64,000 nt of DNA from Lentibacillus siamensis (lineage in GTDB: Bacteria > Bacillota > Bacilli > Bacillales > Amphibacillaceae), in the NCBI RefSeq assembly GCF_039522605.1, contig NZ_BAAADS010000012.1:248001-312000 (forward strand), written 5' to 3'. The notes beneath the pieces are model-generated. The model saw nothing but the letters and a program-made list of their open reading frames with translations, was not told the origin of the DNA and made no database searches. Positions 27,547 to 37,024 of the stretch are shown one piece after another (position 1 is the first letter of the stretch; each line of letters begins with the position of its first letter). A program made the translations under genes and the position numbers.

Positions 27547-27580
27547 CTGTATCTACATTTCGGATGTTGAGGTGACAGTC

Positions 27581-29698
27581 ATGAAAAAACTTCTGCAACA
27601 TTTAGTACATATTCGGCCCAGATGGGTGATTGCCGTTGCGGTCTTTCTTTTGGGTGTCTTCTTCTTTGTCATGACTGTAAACAATGTATATACCGAGACA
27701 TACAATATTGAAAGGTTTTCGAAAGCGAATGAAACAATCCGTTCGCCGATTACGATTGAAAATAAACAGGATACTGAGCGGAAAACACGTGAGACAGTTC
27801 AGTCGGTGGGCGATCGTTATCATATTTCCACTGAAATAACAAAAGAACGCCTTTCCTATGTGGAAGAAACCTTTGAAGCTGTTGCGAAGGTTGAGGATGA
27901 TGCTTTTAAAAGCGGTAAGCAAAATCCGGCAACTTCTATTTCGGGTCAGGAAAAAGTTGGTCGCCTGAAACAAATATTGTCTCCGGAAATAACCGAAAAA
28001 GTCGATGATGGATTATTTTATGAACTATTGGGTATTAAAGAAAGTAAACGTTCAGCTGCAAAAGGATTGCTGATTTCCTCATTGGAGACCGTACTGAACG
28101 AGGGAGTGCGCACGGAAAATATTAAAGTTGCGGAAGCCGAAGTAAAACAGAGCATTAAATATTCATCCCTGGATAAAAGCTTGAAAGAACCATTGCAAAA
28201 ATTGGGTGAATTTGCCGTTGTGCAGAATTCGTTTTTCGATGTTGAAAAGACAATGCAAGCAAGGAAAGAAGCCGCGAGCAATGTTGAACCGGTTATTATC
28301 CGGGCCGGAGAAATAATTGTCAGGGAAGGGCAGACAATTACTGACGAAATTTATGAAGAGTTGGAGTTAGTCGGTCTTTTAAATCAGGAGCGTAACGTTT
28401 TTCCTGTAATTGGACTCGCGTTGCTGATTTTGTTGGTTGTAGCAGTCATCGGTTCTGAAATGATTCACTTATTCAAAAAGGATCAGTTGGATAAAAGAAA
28501 AATTGCTGCAGTTCTGTTTATCAGTCTTATTGTTGTTGTTGCCATGAAGGTGGTCAGTTTATTTTCGGCAACAGGAAATCCGCTGTTTTTTGCAGTGCCG
28601 GTTGCGACTGGTTCACTGCTGATGAAACAATTGATTGACGAGCGCTTTGCAATTGTTCTGTCTATGCTTTACGCCATTTTGGGAAGTGTTATTTTCAATG
28701 GCCAAATACCAGGCTTATTGAATATAGAAGCCGGAATTTACTTTTTCTTTGCACAGTTGGCCGGTATTATTTTCCTGATTAATATCAAGGACAGGCTGGC
28801 TATTATTAAGGCAGGAGGAGGCATGGCTGTTGTTAATACGCTGACTATACTATTATTCTTATTCCTGTCATTTGAGAAATATTCATTCAGTGATTTACTG
28901 GTTTATGCGGGATATGGTATTTTTGCGGCATTGCTGTCAGCAGTTTTGACAATTGGTCTGCTGCCATTTTTTGAAACAGGATTGGGTATTTTATCGGATA
29001 TAAAGTTACTCTCATTGGCCAGCCCAAATCACCCATTGCTTCGGAAAATTCTTACGGAAGCACCGGGAACTTACCACCATTCTGTGATGGTTGCAAATCT
29101 CAGTGAAACTGCATGTGAAGCAGTGGGAGCGAATGGACTTTTGGCAAGAGTCGGGGCATACTACCATGATATCGGGAAAACGAAAAGGCCGCATTATTTT
29201 ATTGAAAATCAGGTATCGATTAAAAATCCGCATGATTTAATTGATCCATTTCAAAGCGCGGAAATCATCATAAATCATCCGTATGATGGGGCTGATTTAC
29301 TTAAAAAACATAAGATGCCAGAGGAAATTATTGATATCGCAGAGCAGCATCACGGTACAACGCTGCTGAAATATTTTTATCATAAGGAAACAAAGGAGAA
29401 TAAGAATGTAAGTGAAGACATGTTCAGATATCCGGGCCCCAAACCGCAGACCAAGGAGGCAGCGATTATAAGTATTTGTGACTCGGTGGAAGCTGCGGTA
29501 CGGTCTTTAAAGGAGCCTACTAAAGAAAAGATTGATGAAATTGTGGCATCCATTGTAAAAGACCGGTTAATGGATGGACAGCTGAACGAGTGTGATCTTA
29601 CATTAAATGAATTGGATAAGGTGCATCAGACAATCTGTGAAACGTTAAAAGGAATTTTTCATTCAAGGCTTAAATACCCGAACAAGGAGGCTAATTAA
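27581..29698 (+). CDS. pgpH: 7TM-HD cyclic-di-AMP phosphodiesterase PgpH
   Basis: A 705-residue membrane enzyme that hydrolyses c-di-AMP to pApA and so controls osmolyte and potassium balance. It has an N-terminal span (about residues 13-33), a large extracellular 7TMR-HDED domain (about 50-260), seven spans (about 270-470) and a C-terminal HD domain. The metal-binding pattern is H499/H500 (TYHHSVMVANL) and H529-D530 (YYHDIGKT), with a later EQHHGT. ATG 27581 is used because GTG 27572 lies within GAGGTGA. It overlaps ybeY by one base. Confidence 0.95.
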   Translation: MKKLLQHLVHIRPRWVIAVAVFLLGVFFFVMTVNNVYTETYNIERFSKANETIRSPITIENKQDTERKTRETVQSVGDRYHISTEITKERLSYVEETFEAVAKVEDDAFKSGKQNPATSISGQEKVGRLKQILSPEITEKVDDGLFYELLGIKESKRSAAKGLLISSLETVLNEGVRTENIKVAEAEVKQSIKYSSLDKSLKEPLQKLGEFAVVQNSFFDVEKTMQARKEAASNVEPVIIRAGEIIVREGQTITDEIYEELELVGLLNQERNVFPVIGLALLILLVVAVIGSEMIHLFKKDQLDKRKIAAVLFISLIVVVAMKVVSLFSATGNPLFFAVPVATGSLLMKQLIDERFAIVLSMLYAILGSVIFNGQIPGLLNIEAGIYFFFAQLAGIIFLINIKDRLAIIKAGGGMAVVNTLTILLFLFLSFEKYSFSDLLVYAGYGIFAALLSAVLTIGLLPFFETGLGILSDIKLLSLASPNHPLLRKILTEAPGTYHHSVMVANLSETACEAVGANGLLARVGAYYHDIGKTKRPHYFIENQVSIKNPHDLIDPFQSAEIIINHPYDGADLLKKHKMPEEIIDIAEQHHGTTLLKYFYHKETKENKNVSEDMFRYPGPKPQTKEAAIISICDSVEAAVRSLKEPTKEKIDEIVASIVKDRLMDGQLNECDLTLNELDKVHQTICETLKGIFHSRLKYPNKEAN

Positions 29699-30162
29699 TG
29701 CATATTGATTTTCATGATCAAACCAACTCAATCTCCTCCGATTACGTGGATTTGCTCCAGCGGCTGATCCTGTTTACAGCGGATGCCGAGGGGATTGCCC
29801 CAGGTACGGAGGTTTCCATATCATTCGTAAATAATAAGGAGATCCAGGAACTGAACCGGAATTATCGCCAGCGGGATACGGCGACAGATGTCATTTCGTT
29901 TGCAATGCAGGAAATTGGTGAAGGAGAATTGGATATCATCAGTGAAGATATGCCAGTAGTGCTTGGAGACATTGTAATATCAGTCGAAAAGGCACAGGAA
30001 CAAGCTGATGAATATGGGCATTCATTTGAACGGGAACTCAGCTTCCTGGCAGTTCATGGCTTTCTTCATCTGCTTGGTTATGATCATATGAATGAAACGG
30101 ACGAAACAAAAATGTTTAAGCGGCAGCATGACATATTGGGTGAGTTTGGAATTGAACGGTAA
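29698..30162 (+). CDS. ybeY: Endoribonuclease YbeY
   Basis: A 154-residue zinc endoribonuclease for 16S rRNA 3' maturation and ribosome quality control. The metal motif HGFLHLLGYDH is complete (H120, H124, H130). Earlier motifs RDTATDVISFAM and VLGDIVIS also match. The start ATG 29698 overlaps the pgpH TAA (TAATG), with AAGGAGG upstream, so translation is coupled. dgkA starts inside its end. Confidence 0.96.
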   Translation: MHIDFHDQTNSISSDYVDLLQRLILFTADAEGIAPGTEVSISFVNNKEIQELNRNYRQRDTATDVISFAMQEIGEGELDIISEDMPVVLGDIVISVEKAQEQADEYGHSFERELSFLAVHGFLHLLGYDHMNETDETKMFKRQHDILGEFGIER

Positions 30163-30523
30163 GGACAGAAAGCGGGAAATTGGTTTCCTGTTTGCCTGGA
30201 ATGGACTGCGTGAAGTATTAAAGTCAGAGAGGAATTTCAGAATTCATCTAGTCGCAGCAGTGTTCGTAATTGCAGCAGGTCTGTTTTTCCAGCTGAATCT
30301 GTTGCAATGGACAATCATTTTTTTGACAATCGGGTTGGTCTTGATCACCGAAATAATCAATACAGCTGTTGAGAAAATGATTGATTATATCAAACCGGAA
30401 ATAAATCAAAACGCGAAAATAATTAAAGACATTTCCGCCGGGGCAGTATTACTAGCAGCCATTTTAGCCGTCATCATTGGATTGCTAATCTTCGTTTCGG
30501 AAATGAAGGAAACCTTTATGTGA
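30140..30523 (+). CDS. dgkA: Undecaprenol/diacylglycerol kinase family protein
   Basis: A 127-residue integral membrane kinase with three spans. In Gram-positives it phosphorylates undecaprenol for cell-wall carrier recycling rather than diacylglycerol. Conserved motifs are FAWNGLREVLKSERNFRIHL, ITEIINTAVEKMID (catalytic Glu and Asn) and the final span AVLLAAILAVIIGLLIF. The start is uncertain: GTG 30140 gives a family-like length, with TTG 30152 and ATG 30128 as options, none with a strong ribosome site. It overlaps ybeY by 23 bases, which suggests coupling. The cdd gene expected next in B. subtilis is missing. Confidence 0.88.
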   Translation: MSLELNGKDRKREIGFLFAWNGLREVLKSERNFRIHLVAAVFVIAAGLFFQLNLLQWTIIFLTIGLVLITEIINTAVEKMIDYIKPEINQNAKIIKDISAGAVLLAAILAVIIGLLIFVSEMKETFM

Positions 30524-30559
30524 AGTTGCTATCTGATTTATGCTTCCGCTATTTTTACG

Positions 30560-30860
30560 TCGATGACTCTTTGCTGGAATCGACATCGTTGTAGAAAAAC
30601 GGATGATACCACTACACTAGTCCGGGTGAGCGGAGGGCGGTGACTCCTGCGGGAAGCACGAGTCCGAAGACCCCGCAGAGCGGTTTTCTCAAGGGGGCTA
30701 AGGCCGTGCCCGCGGTAAAGAAGACACAGTAAAAGTGGTCTTCTTGAATTGATGTCGCACTTATGCTGGCAGTGAAAGCATCCGCCCGAAGCGATCCCGG
30801 ACGGTAGGGCGAGAAAGTGGAAAACATTCCAACAGTTAAGTCGCAGTTTATGGATATCAA
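30560..30860 (+). repeat. Dispersed intergenic repeat, copy B
   Basis: It fills the dgkA-era gap. The order is ATCGTTGTAGAAAAACGG (30585-30602), a GC-rich block with GACTCCTGCGGGAAG (30642-30656) and CCCCGCAGAG, then GGTAAAGAAGACACAG (30714-30729), GATGTCGCACTTATGCTG (30751-30768), GATCCCGGACGG (30793-30804) and GTCGCAGTTTATG (30840-30852). Each block recurs in other copies in this window in different orders or orientations. No protein is likely. Confidence 0.85.
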
Positions 30861-30902
30861 AGGACAATACGTGGGAAATAGCACTTGTCTTAACTTCGCC
30901 TG

Positions 30903-30931
30903 AAAACCTTCTCTGATTTGGAAGGTTTTTT
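30903..30931 (+). terminator. Terminator upstream of era
   Basis: AAAACCTTC pairs with GAAGGTTTT, with a six-T run. It presumably ends the yqfC-dgkA region transcripts after they cross the repeat. Confidence 0.85.
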
Positions 30932-31088
30932 GTTTATCTCTTTAACCGACACAGGAGCAATGTCGATTGAAGTTGAGAAATAAGGAAAACAAAAAAGTTT
31001 TTAAAGGTTTTGTCGGATATATGAAAGATGATTGATTTTATAGTATGATGAAGATAGCAGATAGAATAAATTCGCTGGAGGATACATC

Positions 31089-31991
31089 ATGGCTAACGAA
31101 TACAAATCAGGGTTTGTAGCAATTGTAGGCAGACCAAATGTTGGAAAATCCACATTCATGAATAATGTAATTGGGCAAAAAATTGCTATAATGAGTGATA
31201 AAGCACAAACAACACGGAACAAAATTCAGGGTGTACTGACAGAACAGGATGCCCAGCTTATCTTTATTGACACACCAGGAATTCATAAACCGAAGCATCG
31301 TCTTGGTGATTTTATGGTTAAAATTGCCGAAGATACATTGAATGAAGTTGATGCTGTATTGTTTATGATAAATGCAAATGAAGGCTACGGCAGAGGAGAT
31401 CAGTATATTCTGGATCGTCTCCAGCAGATCAATCGCCCTGTATTTCTGATTATCAACAAGATTGATTTAATTCACCCGGAAGAGGTTTTTTCACTGATCG
31501 AACAATACAAGGATAAATACGATTTTGCGGAAATTATTCCAATTTCGGCGCGAGAGGGTAATAATGTCAGCCACATGCTTGACGTACTGAAAAAATATGT
31601 TCCGGAAGGCCCGCAATATTATCCTGAAGACCAGATTACTGATCACCCGGAACGGTTTATTATCAGTGAGCTGATACGAGAGAAAGCGCTTCAACTTACG
31701 AGGGAAGAAGTTCCACATTCGATTGCAGTTGTGATGGAGAATATTGAAGAACGTGAATCTGATGCTGTATATATACAGGCAACGATTATTACCGAGCGAA
31801 AAACGCAAAAAGGTATCATAATCGGTAAACGGGGCAGCATGCTGAAAAATATAGGCAAGGATGCAAGGAAGGACATTGAGTCATTATTGGGTTCCAAAGT
31901 TTACCTGGATTTATGGGTGAAGGTTCAAAAGGATTGGCGGAACAAACAGTCACAACTAAGAGAGCTTGGTTTCCGCAGTGATGAATATTAA
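31089..31991 (+). CDS. era: GTPase Era
   Basis: A 300-residue GTPase that binds 16S rRNA and checks 30S assembly. The G1 motif is GRPNVGKST (about residues 14-22), G3 DTPG and G4 NKID. The C-terminal KH domain (about 200-285) has GIIIGKRGSMLKNIGKDARKD. Length is standard. CTGGAGGA lies before ATG 31089. yqzL and recO follow. Confidence 0.97.
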   Translation: MANEYKSGFVAIVGRPNVGKSTFMNNVIGQKIAIMSDKAQTTRNKIQGVLTEQDAQLIFIDTPGIHKPKHRLGDFMVKIAEDTLNEVDAVLFMINANEGYGRGDQYILDRLQQINRPVFLIINKIDLIHPEEVFSLIEQYKDKYDFAEIIPISAREGNNVSHMLDVLKKYVPEGPQYYPEDQITDHPERFIISELIREKALQLTREEVPHSIAVVMENIEERESDAVYIQATIITERKTQKGIIIGKRGSMLKNIGKDARKDIESLLGSKVYLDLWVKVQKDWRNKQSQLRELGFRSDEY

Positions 31992-32087
31992 ACTTGGTAA
32001 AATTTATTACTAATTGTTTCGCAGGCAATGGTAATTCTAAGGAATAAGTACTTTTTCAAATAAGCTAAAAGAAAGGTGGGGTTTCTT

Positions 32088-32240
32088 GTGATCGACTTTA
32101 CCTGGAGATTATTTAGTCAAACAGGAAACATTGAAACCTATTTATTATTGAAAGAGTTGGAAGAAGGAAAGCCGAAAGCCAATAATTCATTTAAAAAACA
32201 GGATAATGAGCAAGTGTCATCGTTTGATACAAACATGTAA
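32088..32240 (+). CDS. yqzL: YqzL family small protein
   Basis: A 50-residue protein, easily missed. It starts IDFTWRLFSQTGNIETYLLL after a GTG start at 32088, then has a charged tail. The motif FTWxxFxxTGxxxxYLLxKE is the signature of the YqzL-like family, which also lies between era and recO in B. subtilis. AAAGGTGGGG lies upstream. The function is unknown. Confidence 0.9.
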   Translation: MIDFTWRLFSQTGNIETYLLLKELEEGKPKANNSFKKQDNEQVSSFDTNM

Positions 32241-32273
32241 GACCAGCATAAAATCGGGAAAAGGTGATACTGA

Positions 32274-33017
32274 TTGCTTGAGAAAATGGAAGGTATCGTA
32301 CTAAAAACACAGGATTACAGTGAAACGCATAAAATTGTGACGATTTTCACCAATAAACTGGGAAAAATCAGTGCAATTGCAAGGGGGGCAAAAAAACCTA
32401 AAAGTAGAATGGCTGCTGTTACGCAGCCATTTATACTGGGGGAGTTTTTTGTATATGTCAGCTCCGGATTAAGCACTATTCAACAGGGTGAAATAATTCA
32501 GTCACATCGTGTTATACGGGAAGACATTGTTAAAACTGCCTATACAGCGTACATTGCTGAATTGACAGATAAACTGGTAGATCCGAAAAGTCCGGATATT
32601 TATTTGTATAAGCAGTTGTGTCAGACGCTGGACTGGATTTCCGGTCATGAAACTGCCGAGGTTCCAATTATGATGTACGAGTTCAAGTTATTTGCAAAAG
32701 GTGGTTTTGCGCCAATTGTTGATCGATGTGCAAACTGCGGACGAATGGAGGCACCCTTCTCATTTTCTGTTATCGAGGGCGGGCTGCTGTGCAGACGGTG
32801 CAGACATATTGATCATGGTGCGGCCAGTATTCCTGATTCAGTGGCAAAGTTGCTGCGGCTGTTTGCCAGTGTCGGTTTGGAACGTGTTGGGACCATTTCA
32901 GTCAAGCCGGAAAATATTCGACTGCTTCGTCAATTGATTGATTCTTATTACGACCAATATGGTGGATATTTTTTAAAGTCCAAAAAGTTTCTAAATCAAC
33001 TTGATAAGCTTACCTGA
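32274..33017 (+). CDS. recO: DNA repair protein RecO
   Basis: A 247-residue recombination mediator that helps load RecA onto SSB-coated DNA and anneals strands. The N-terminal OB fold begins LEKMEGIVLKTQDYSETHKI. The middle helical part contains a four-Cys zinc site (CANCGRM, then CRRCRH). The TTG start at 32274 is supported by AAAGGTGAT eight bases upstream; ATG 32286 is the alternative. The glyQS T-box begins right after it. Confidence 0.94.
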   Translation: MLEKMEGIVLKTQDYSETHKIVTIFTNKLGKISAIARGAKKPKSRMAAVTQPFILGEFFVYVSSGLSTIQQGEIIQSHRVIREDIVKTAYTAYIAELTDKLVDPKSPDIYLYKQLCQTLDWISGHETAEVPIMMYEFKLFAKGGFAPIVDRCANCGRMEAPFSFSVIEGGLLCRRCRHIDHGAASIPDSVAKLLRLFASVGLERVGTISVKPENIRLLRQLIDSYYDQYGGYFLKSKKFLNQLDKLT

Positions 33018-33027
33018 GGATAATCTG

Positions 33028-33057
33028 TTGACAATTGTGGTGAGAATAGAGTATGAT
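33028..33057 (+). promoter_or_regulatory. Sigma-A promoter of glyQS
   Basis: TTGACA (33028-33033), an 18-base spacer and TATGAT (33052-33057), directly upstream of the T-box leader. Confidence 0.85.
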
Positions 33058-33063
33058 ATTTTT

Positions 33064-33293
33064 TACATAATTTTAACATGATAAGACTCTGCGGAGATGG
33101 AGAATAGTACGTAATGAATCCTGTTGTGAGCGAGTTCGGGATGGTGAAAGCCGGACAATGGGGCATTAGGGAATGGCCCTCCTGAGCAGCATGTATAGAG
33201 TGGCTCTGGATGAATAGAGCAAATAGGGTGGAACCACGGACTGACAACCCGTCCCTATGTCTTGAAAGAAGACATAGGGACGGGTTTTTTAAT
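33064..33293 (+). promoter_or_regulatory. Glycyl T-box leader of glyQS
   Basis: A tRNA-sensing riboswitch. Stem I pairs ACTCT near 33085 with AGAGT near 33197 and contains the loop motif GAGAATAGTA. The T-box core AGGGTGGAACCACG is at 33225-33238. The terminator at 33247-33290 follows, so uncharged tRNA-Gly would favour the antiterminator and read-through into glyQ. A GGC within GAATGGCC (33175-33177) is the likely specifier for Gly, but its exact place in the loop was not proved. Confidence 0.95.
33247..33290 (+). terminator. T-box terminator before glyQ
   Basis: ACCCGTCCCTATGTC pairs perfectly with GACATAGGGACGGGT, followed by six T. It is the off-state of the glycyl T-box. Confidence 0.95.
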
Positions 33294-33318
33294 GATAATA
33301 ATGATGGAGGTTACAAGG

Positions 33319-34197
33319 ATGACAATCCAGGAAATGATTTTAACACTGCAAAAGCATTGGTCAGATCAAAACTGCATTTTAATGCAGGCATATGATGTTG
33401 AAAAAGGAGCTGGGACAATGTCGCCGATGACACTGCTAAGGAGTCTGGGACCCGAGCCATGGAATGCAGCATATGTTGAGCCGTCAAGACGTCCGGCTGA
33501 TGGACGGTATGGTCAAAATCCCAACAGGCTTTATCAGCATCATCAGTTTCAGGTGGTAATGAAGCCATCGCCCGAGAACATTCAGGATTTATATTTAGAG
33601 TCGCTGCAGGCACTTGGAATTGACCCGCTTGAACATGATATCCGTTTTGTGGAAGATAATTGGGAAAATCCAACGCTCGGTGCTGCGGGACTGGGTTGGG
33701 AAGTGTGGCTTGATGGCATGGAAATTACCCAGTTTACATACTTCCAGCAAATCGGCGGATTGGAGGCGAGCCCGGTTACTGTTGAGTTGACTTATGGAAT
33801 TGAACGTTTGGCGTCCTATATCCAGGATAAAGAGAATGTGTTTGATTTGGAATGGACGGATGGTTTTACAGTAAAAGACATCTTTTTGCAGCCGGAATAT
33901 GAACATTCCACGTATACCTTTAAAGAATCAGATACAGATATGTTGTTTCAGATGTTTGCCATGTATGAAAAAGAGGCAAAGGATACGATGGAAAAAGGTT
34001 TGGTATTCCCGGCGTATGACTATGTACTTAAATGCTCGCATACGTTTAACCTCCTCGATGCTAAAGGTGTAATTTCTGTTACAGAACGGACCGGCTATAT
34101 TTCAAGGATTCGCAATCTGGCACGAAGTATTGCTAAATCATACGTGGCGGAACGGAAGAGACTCGGATTTCCAATGCTTAAGAAGGAGGTAAAATAA
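33319..34197 (+). CDS. glyQ: Glycyl-tRNA synthetase alpha subunit
   Basis: A 292-residue catalytic subunit of the bacterial alpha2beta2 glycyl-tRNA synthetase, which makes glycyl-AMP. It has class II features: QNCILMQAYDVEKGAGTMSP-type motif region early, PSRRPADGRYGQNPNR in the middle and YGIERLASYIQ near the active site. ATG 33319 has GGAGG nine bases upstream; the frame stays open further upstream into the terminator but has no valid start there. It overlaps glyS by one base. Confidence 0.96.
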   Translation: MTIQEMILTLQKHWSDQNCILMQAYDVEKGAGTMSPMTLLRSLGPEPWNAAYVEPSRRPADGRYGQNPNRLYQHHQFQVVMKPSPENIQDLYLESLQALGIDPLEHDIRFVEDNWENPTLGAAGLGWEVWLDGMEITQFTYFQQIGGLEASPVTVELTYGIERLASYIQDKENVFDLEWTDGFTVKDIFLQPEYEHSTYTFKESDTDMLFQMFAMYEKEAKDTMEKGLVFPAYDYVLKCSHTFNLLDAKGVISVTERTGYISRIRNLARSIAKSYVAERKRLGFPMLKKEVK

Positions 34198-36281
34198 TGC
34201 GTGCAGATGTATTGCTGGAAATTGGACTTGAAGAATTGCCATCCCGGTTTGTTGATGATGCAGAAAAGCAACTGAAGACTAAGACGGAAAAATGGCTGGA
34301 CAAATCACGAATCGATTATGGTTCCATACAATCATATTCTACACCAAGAAGGCTTACCGTACTTATCAAGGACATCGCCGAAGAACAGTCTTCACTAGAA
34401 GAGGAAGTGAAAGGCCCATCATTAAAGATTGCCCAAACAGATGATGGCAAATGGACGAAGGCAGCCATTGGTTTTACGAAAGGTCAGGGTAAATCGGTCG
34501 ATGATATTATTACTAAAGATCAGAATGGTGAAACGTATATTTTTGTTCGAAAGGTCACAACAGGTGGGAAAACAGCCGACTTGTTGACGAAACTGGATTC
34601 GATAGTTGAGGCTATTCAATTTCCAAAAAATATGCGCTGGTCAGATGTAACAATGCGTTATGCACGGCCGATTCGCTGGATTACCGCCCTGTACGGGAAC
34701 GAGGTGATTCCGCTGTCAGTTGCCGGGGTTGACTCAGATAAATATACTTATGGCCACAGGTTCCTGGGTGAAAAAGTTGCTGTTACAGAGCCCAGCAAAT
34801 ATGAAACGCTGTTACGAAACAATTATGTCATTGCAAATCCCGATGATCGTGAACGAATGATCCTGGAGGGTATTCAAGCTATTGAACAGAAAGAAGAATT
34901 TACAATTCCTGTTGATCCGGAACTGCTTAATGAAGTTCGGAATCTGGTGGAATATCCAACAGTATTTAAAGGTTCTTTTGATCATACATTTTTACAGCTT
35001 CCGTCAGATGTTCTGGTAATATCAATGAAAGAACATCAACGCTATTTTCCTGTGAAGTCAGCTGACGGTAATTTACTTCCATACTTTATCGGTGTACGAA
35101 ATGGTAATGATTACGCCATTGAAACTGTTGCAAAAGGAAATGAGAAAGTATTACGCGCAAGACTTTCCGATGCTAAATTCTTTTTCGAGGAAGACCAGTC
35201 ACATTCCATTGATTATTACCTGGAAAAACTGGAGCGAATCATTTTTCAGGAGAATCTTGGTACTGTCGGTGATAAAGTTCGACGGGTGGTTTCATTAACA
35301 GAACGGCTCATCAGCAAATTAGGAATTGGTGAAACTTCCGGCAACCACGCCACTCGTGCAGCTGAAATTTGCAAATTTGATTTACCGACTAACATGGTAA
35401 ATGAATTTACAGAACTGCAGGGAATTATTGGTGAAACGTACGCCTTGCATTTTGGCGAAGATGAGTCGGTAGCAGAAGCGATTGCCGACCATTATCTGCC
35501 TGTCCATGCAGGTGATCAACTTCCGGGGGCGGTTGAAGGTGCCATTGTCAGCATTGCTGATAAGCTGGATACCATTATGGGTTGTATCGCAGTAGGTCTC
35601 GTTCCAACAGGCTCCCATGATCCGTATGGTCTCAGACGACAGGCAGCAGGAATTCTGAAAATCTTGTTGCATTATAAATGGAATATAACTGTTGAAGCAT
35701 TATTGGATTTGGCACAGGACGTGTACCGGAATCTCCCGGTTAAACAAAATGACGCTTCTGCTGTACGGACGGAGCCGGAGCAGTTCTTTCAATTGCGAAC
35801 AACGTATTTGTTAAGAGATATTTCTGTTGAACAAGATGTTATTCAAGCTGTTTTGGACAGGGGCATCGGGGTGGTTACTTATTCATTTGATAAAGCACGA
35901 TTATTGTCCGAAAAAAGGAATGATCCTTCCTTTAAATTTGTACAAGAAGCCTTAGTACGCACTTTAAACCTGGCGAAAAAAGCGGATCATTCGAAGGTTG
36001 ATTCAACAAAGTTTGTGACACCATCTGAACAGAGGTTATACAATATTTTTACCGATGTTGCAAAAAGGTTCAGTAATGTCAATGATGAGCATCAGGCGGG
36101 AGCTGCACTTTCAATTCTCAGTGAGCTGGCGGATCCAATTCATGAATTCTTTGAACACAATATGGTGATGGCTGATGATGCTGCAATTCGCAATAACCGT
36201 CTTGGGCTTGTTAATTCAATTTCAGACTTGATTCGTGATTTTGCTGACCTGTCAGCTATTGAGTGGAAGCAGCAATTTTAA
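34197..36281 (+). CDS. glyS: Glycyl-tRNA synthetase beta subunit
   Basis: A 694-residue subunit that binds tRNA-Gly for GlyQ. The start RADVLLEIGLEELPSRFVDD is the family hallmark. The middle includes an HD-like region (NHATRAAEICKFDL) and the C-terminus has the anticodon-binding (DALR-like) part. The start overlaps the glyQ stop (TAATG) after AAGGAGG, which keeps subunit amounts balanced. Expression depends on the glycyl T-box upstream of glyQ. Confidence 0.96.
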   Translation: MRADVLLEIGLEELPSRFVDDAEKQLKTKTEKWLDKSRIDYGSIQSYSTPRRLTVLIKDIAEEQSSLEEEVKGPSLKIAQTDDGKWTKAAIGFTKGQGKSVDDIITKDQNGETYIFVRKVTTGGKTADLLTKLDSIVEAIQFPKNMRWSDVTMRYARPIRWITALYGNEVIPLSVAGVDSDKYTYGHRFLGEKVAVTEPSKYETLLRNNYVIANPDDRERMILEGIQAIEQKEEFTIPVDPELLNEVRNLVEYPTVFKGSFDHTFLQLPSDVLVISMKEHQRYFPVKSADGNLLPYFIGVRNGNDYAIETVAKGNEKVLRARLSDAKFFFEEDQSHSIDYYLEKLERIIFQENLGTVGDKVRRVVSLTERLISKLGIGETSGNHATRAAEICKFDLPTNMVNEFTELQGIIGETYALHFGEDESVAEAIADHYLPVHAGDQLPGAVEGAIVSIADKLDTIMGCIAVGLVPTGSHDPYGLRRQAAGILKILLHYKWNITVEALLDLAQDVYRNLPVKQNDASAVRTEPEQFFQLRTTYLLRDISVEQDVIQAVLDRGIGVVTYSFDKARLLSEKRNDPSFKFVQEALVRTLNLAKKADHSKVDSTKFVTPSEQRLYNIFTDVAKRFSNVNDEHQAGAALSILSELADPIHEFFEHNMVMADDAAIRNNRLGLVNSISDLIRDFADLSAIEWKQQF

Positions 36282-36379
36282 GTCAGGAAGCAGTATAACT
36301 AAATTTTCTTTTTCACTCTATTTAGTCTATAATATTGATTAATAGTATGACATATTTATTCCGTCAGGGTGGTGGAAAA

Positions 36380-37006
36380 GTGGAATTATCAAATAGACAA
36401 GAGCAAATAATTGAAATTGTCAAAATGAACGGTCCGATTACAGGAGAACATATTGCAAATCGACTGGATTTAACAAGGGCAACCTTGCGACCGGATCTGG
36501 CCATCCTGACGATGGCCGGATTTCTGGAAGCAAGACCTAGAGTCGGATATTTTTATACAGGTAAAACCGGATCAGAGCTCCTGACCGAAAAAATAAAAAA
36601 GTTTAAGGTGCATGAATATCAATCGGTACCCATTGTGGTTAAAGAGGATGCATCTGTCTACGATGCTATTTCCACGATGTTTTTGGAGGATGTCGGAACA
36701 CTGTTTGTCGTGGACAACAAAGCTTGTCTTACAGGTGTTCTCTCACGTAAGGATTTGCTGCGGGCGAGTATCGGCAATCAGGATTTGAACGCTATACCGG
36801 TACATATAATCATGACAAGAATGCCCAATATCACTGTTTGCTATAAGGATGATCGGATTATTGATGCAGCCCAGCAACTTATAAATAAGCAAATTGATGG
36901 GCTGCCGGTGGTGAAGGAAAAAGATAACGGGCTGGAAATTATCGGCAGAATTACAAAGACTACGATTACAAAAGCGTTTGTTGAATTAATTATGGATGAG
37001 CATTAA
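36380..37006 (+). CDS. ccpN: CcpN-type repressor with CBS domains
   Basis: A 208-residue repressor. In B. subtilis CcpN represses gluconeogenic genes (gapB, pckA) in glucose. The N-terminal helix-turn-helix (about residues 1-65, with ITGEHIANRLDLTRATLRPD) is followed by two CBS domains (about 80-200, with TLFVVDNKACLTGVLSRKDL and QIDGLPVVKE) that sense nucleotides. The GTG start at 36380 has GGTGGTGG upstream. TATAAT at 36329-36334 may be its promoter -10, with a poor -35. It pairs with yqfL. Confidence 0.93.
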   Translation: MELSNRQEQIIEIVKMNGPITGEHIANRLDLTRATLRPDLAILTMAGFLEARPRVGYFYTGKTGSELLTEKIKKFKVHEYQSVPIVVKEDASVYDAISTMFLEDVGTLFVVDNKACLTGVLSRKDLLRASIGNQDLNAIPVHIIMTRMPNITVCYKDDRIIDAAQQLINKQIDGLPVVKEKDNGLEIIGRITKTTITKAFVELIMDEH

Positions 37007-37024
37007 TAAGGGAGGCACTTCGGT

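Noticed and set aside
30538..30884. Two overlapping minus-strand frames between dgkA and era
   Set aside because: These are the same repeat family (copy B); no start signals, and the frames are not kept between copies.
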